Assembly: GCF_000282995.1 (NCBI RefSeq)
Contig: NZ_ALEE01000233.1
Coordinates: 1-6,148 of the forward strand
Length of the DNA stretch: 6,148 nucleotides
Direction: 5' to 3'
Source of the DNA: Melaminivora alkalimesophila
Lineage (GTDB): Bacteria; Pseudomonadota; Gammaproteobacteria; Burkholderiales; Burkholderiaceae_C
The notes under the pieces were generated by a model, which was not told the origin of the DNA, ran no database searches, and saw only the letters and a list, made by a program, of their open reading frames with translations. Below are positions 5,540 to 6,148 of this stretch, piece by piece. Both the position numbers and the translations under genes were made by a program. How positions within the stretch are numbered: position 1 is the first letter of the stretch; each line of letters starts with the position of its first letter.

Positions 5540-6112
5540 ATGAGCAAGGCTTTCACCCGCGAGACCGACGTCCCCGACGAGGACGACGAACTGCCCGCCG
5601 GCCCCAGCATCCCGGCCGGCGCCAAGAACTACATGACCCCGCAGGGCTACGCGCGCCTGCGCGGCGAGCTCATGGAGCTGATCGACGTGGAGCGCCCCAA
5701 GGTGGTGGACATCGTCCACTGGGCGGCGAGCAACGGCGACCGCTCGGAGAATGGCGACTACCTCTACGGCAAGAAGCGCCTGCGCGAGATCGACCGCCGC
5801 ATCCGCTTTCTCACGCGCCGCCTGGAGATCGCCGAGGTGGTCGATCCTTCGGTGCACCAGGGCAGCGACCAGGTCTTCTTCGGCGCCACGGTCCGCTACG
5901 CGGACGACGAGGGCGAGGAGCGCACCATCACCATCCTCGGCATCGACGAGGCCGACAACGCCCAGGGCCAGGTCAGCTGGATCTCGCCGGTGGCGCGCGC
6001 CCTGCTCAAGAGCCGCGAGGGCGACGAGGTGCAGCTCATGACGCCGGCGGGCCTGCGCCGGCTGGAAGTTCTGTCGGTCAGCTACCCGGCGCCCGCGCCA
6101 CCGGCACCCTGA
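5540..6112 (+). CDS. greB: Transcription elongation factor GreB
   Basis: GreB enters the secondary channel of RNA polymerase and stimulates cleavage of the backtracked RNA 3' end, rescuing arrested complexes. The 190-residue protein has an acidic N-terminal extension (about 1-28) ahead of the coiled-coil domain (about 30-102). The tip motif GDRSENGDY carries the essential acidic pair Asp67 and Glu70, and KKRLREIDRRIRFLTRRLE makes up the second helix. The C-terminal FKBP-like domain (about 105-183) includes VFFGATV and the GreB-type SPVARALLKSREGDEV. It differs from GreA in the SENGDY-Y-KKRLREID pattern. The ATG at 5540 matches the usual betaproteobacterial N-terminus (MxKAFTRE). The ribosome site is weak, and another ATG at 5532 is out of frame and stops at once. 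The start is 32 bases after the tRNA terminator with no clear promoter. The C-terminus ends in a short Pro/Ala tail. Confidence 0.96.
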   Translation: MSKAFTRETDVPDEDDELPAGPSIPAGAKNYMTPQGYARLRGELMELIDVERPKVVDIVHWAASNGDRSENGDYLYGKKRLREIDRRIRFLTRRLEIAEVVDPSVHQGSDQVFFGATVRYADDEGEERTITILGIDEADNAQGQVSWISPVARALLKSREGDEVQLMTPAGLRRLEVLSVSYPAPAPPAP

Positions 6113-6148
6113 GCCGTTGCCGCGCGCCCGCCGTTCAGCGGCCCGCGG

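Noticed and set aside
5178..5543. A 121-codon plus-strand frame running through tRNA-Arg and its terminator
   Set aside because: It overlaps a secure tRNA and terminator, and its translation resembles no protein.

Overview
This is an ordinary housekeeping stretch from a high-GC proteobacterial chromosome. The proteins and gene order (rpsO, pnp, NAD(P)H:quinone oxidoreductase, tpiA, secG on one strand) point to a betaproteobacterium of the Burkholderiales, most likely Comamonadaceae. That placement comes from recalled family resemblance, not from a search. I see no mobile element, CRISPR array, toxin system or biosynthetic cluster.

The left two thirds (1-4711) are read from the minus strand. 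In transcription order: rpsO (ribosomal protein S15) with a promoter-like -10 and a structured leader; an intrinsic terminator; a leader with a large hairpin; pnp (polynucleotide phosphorylase); a GC-rich intercistronic hairpin; a zinc-independent MDR-family quinone oxidoreductase; tpiA (triosephosphate isomerase), whose start codon shares a base with the preceding stop; and secG, cut by the window edge after 44 codons. The genes link translation, RNA turnover, redox and glycolysis, and protein export. The last two genes are tightly spaced, as in an operon.

The right third is read from the plus strand. A 228-base divergent region (4712-4939) separates rpsO from a small gene for a predicted secreted basic protein of 90 residues that I do not recognise. 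Then come a 175-base spacer with inverted repeats and a tRNA promoter, tRNA-Arg(ACG) with an encoded CCA end, a near-perfect intrinsic terminator, and greB (transcript cleavage factor). The last 36 bases after greB show nothing I can name.

The points most worth a second look are regulatory: the 16-bp hairpin in the pnp leader, the stem in the rpsO leader, a 15-bp tandem duplication that sets the start site of the quinone oxidoreductase gene, a palindrome inside the tRNA promoter spacer, and greB lying 32 bases behind a strong terminator with no promoter visible. I did not find a convincing new biological system.
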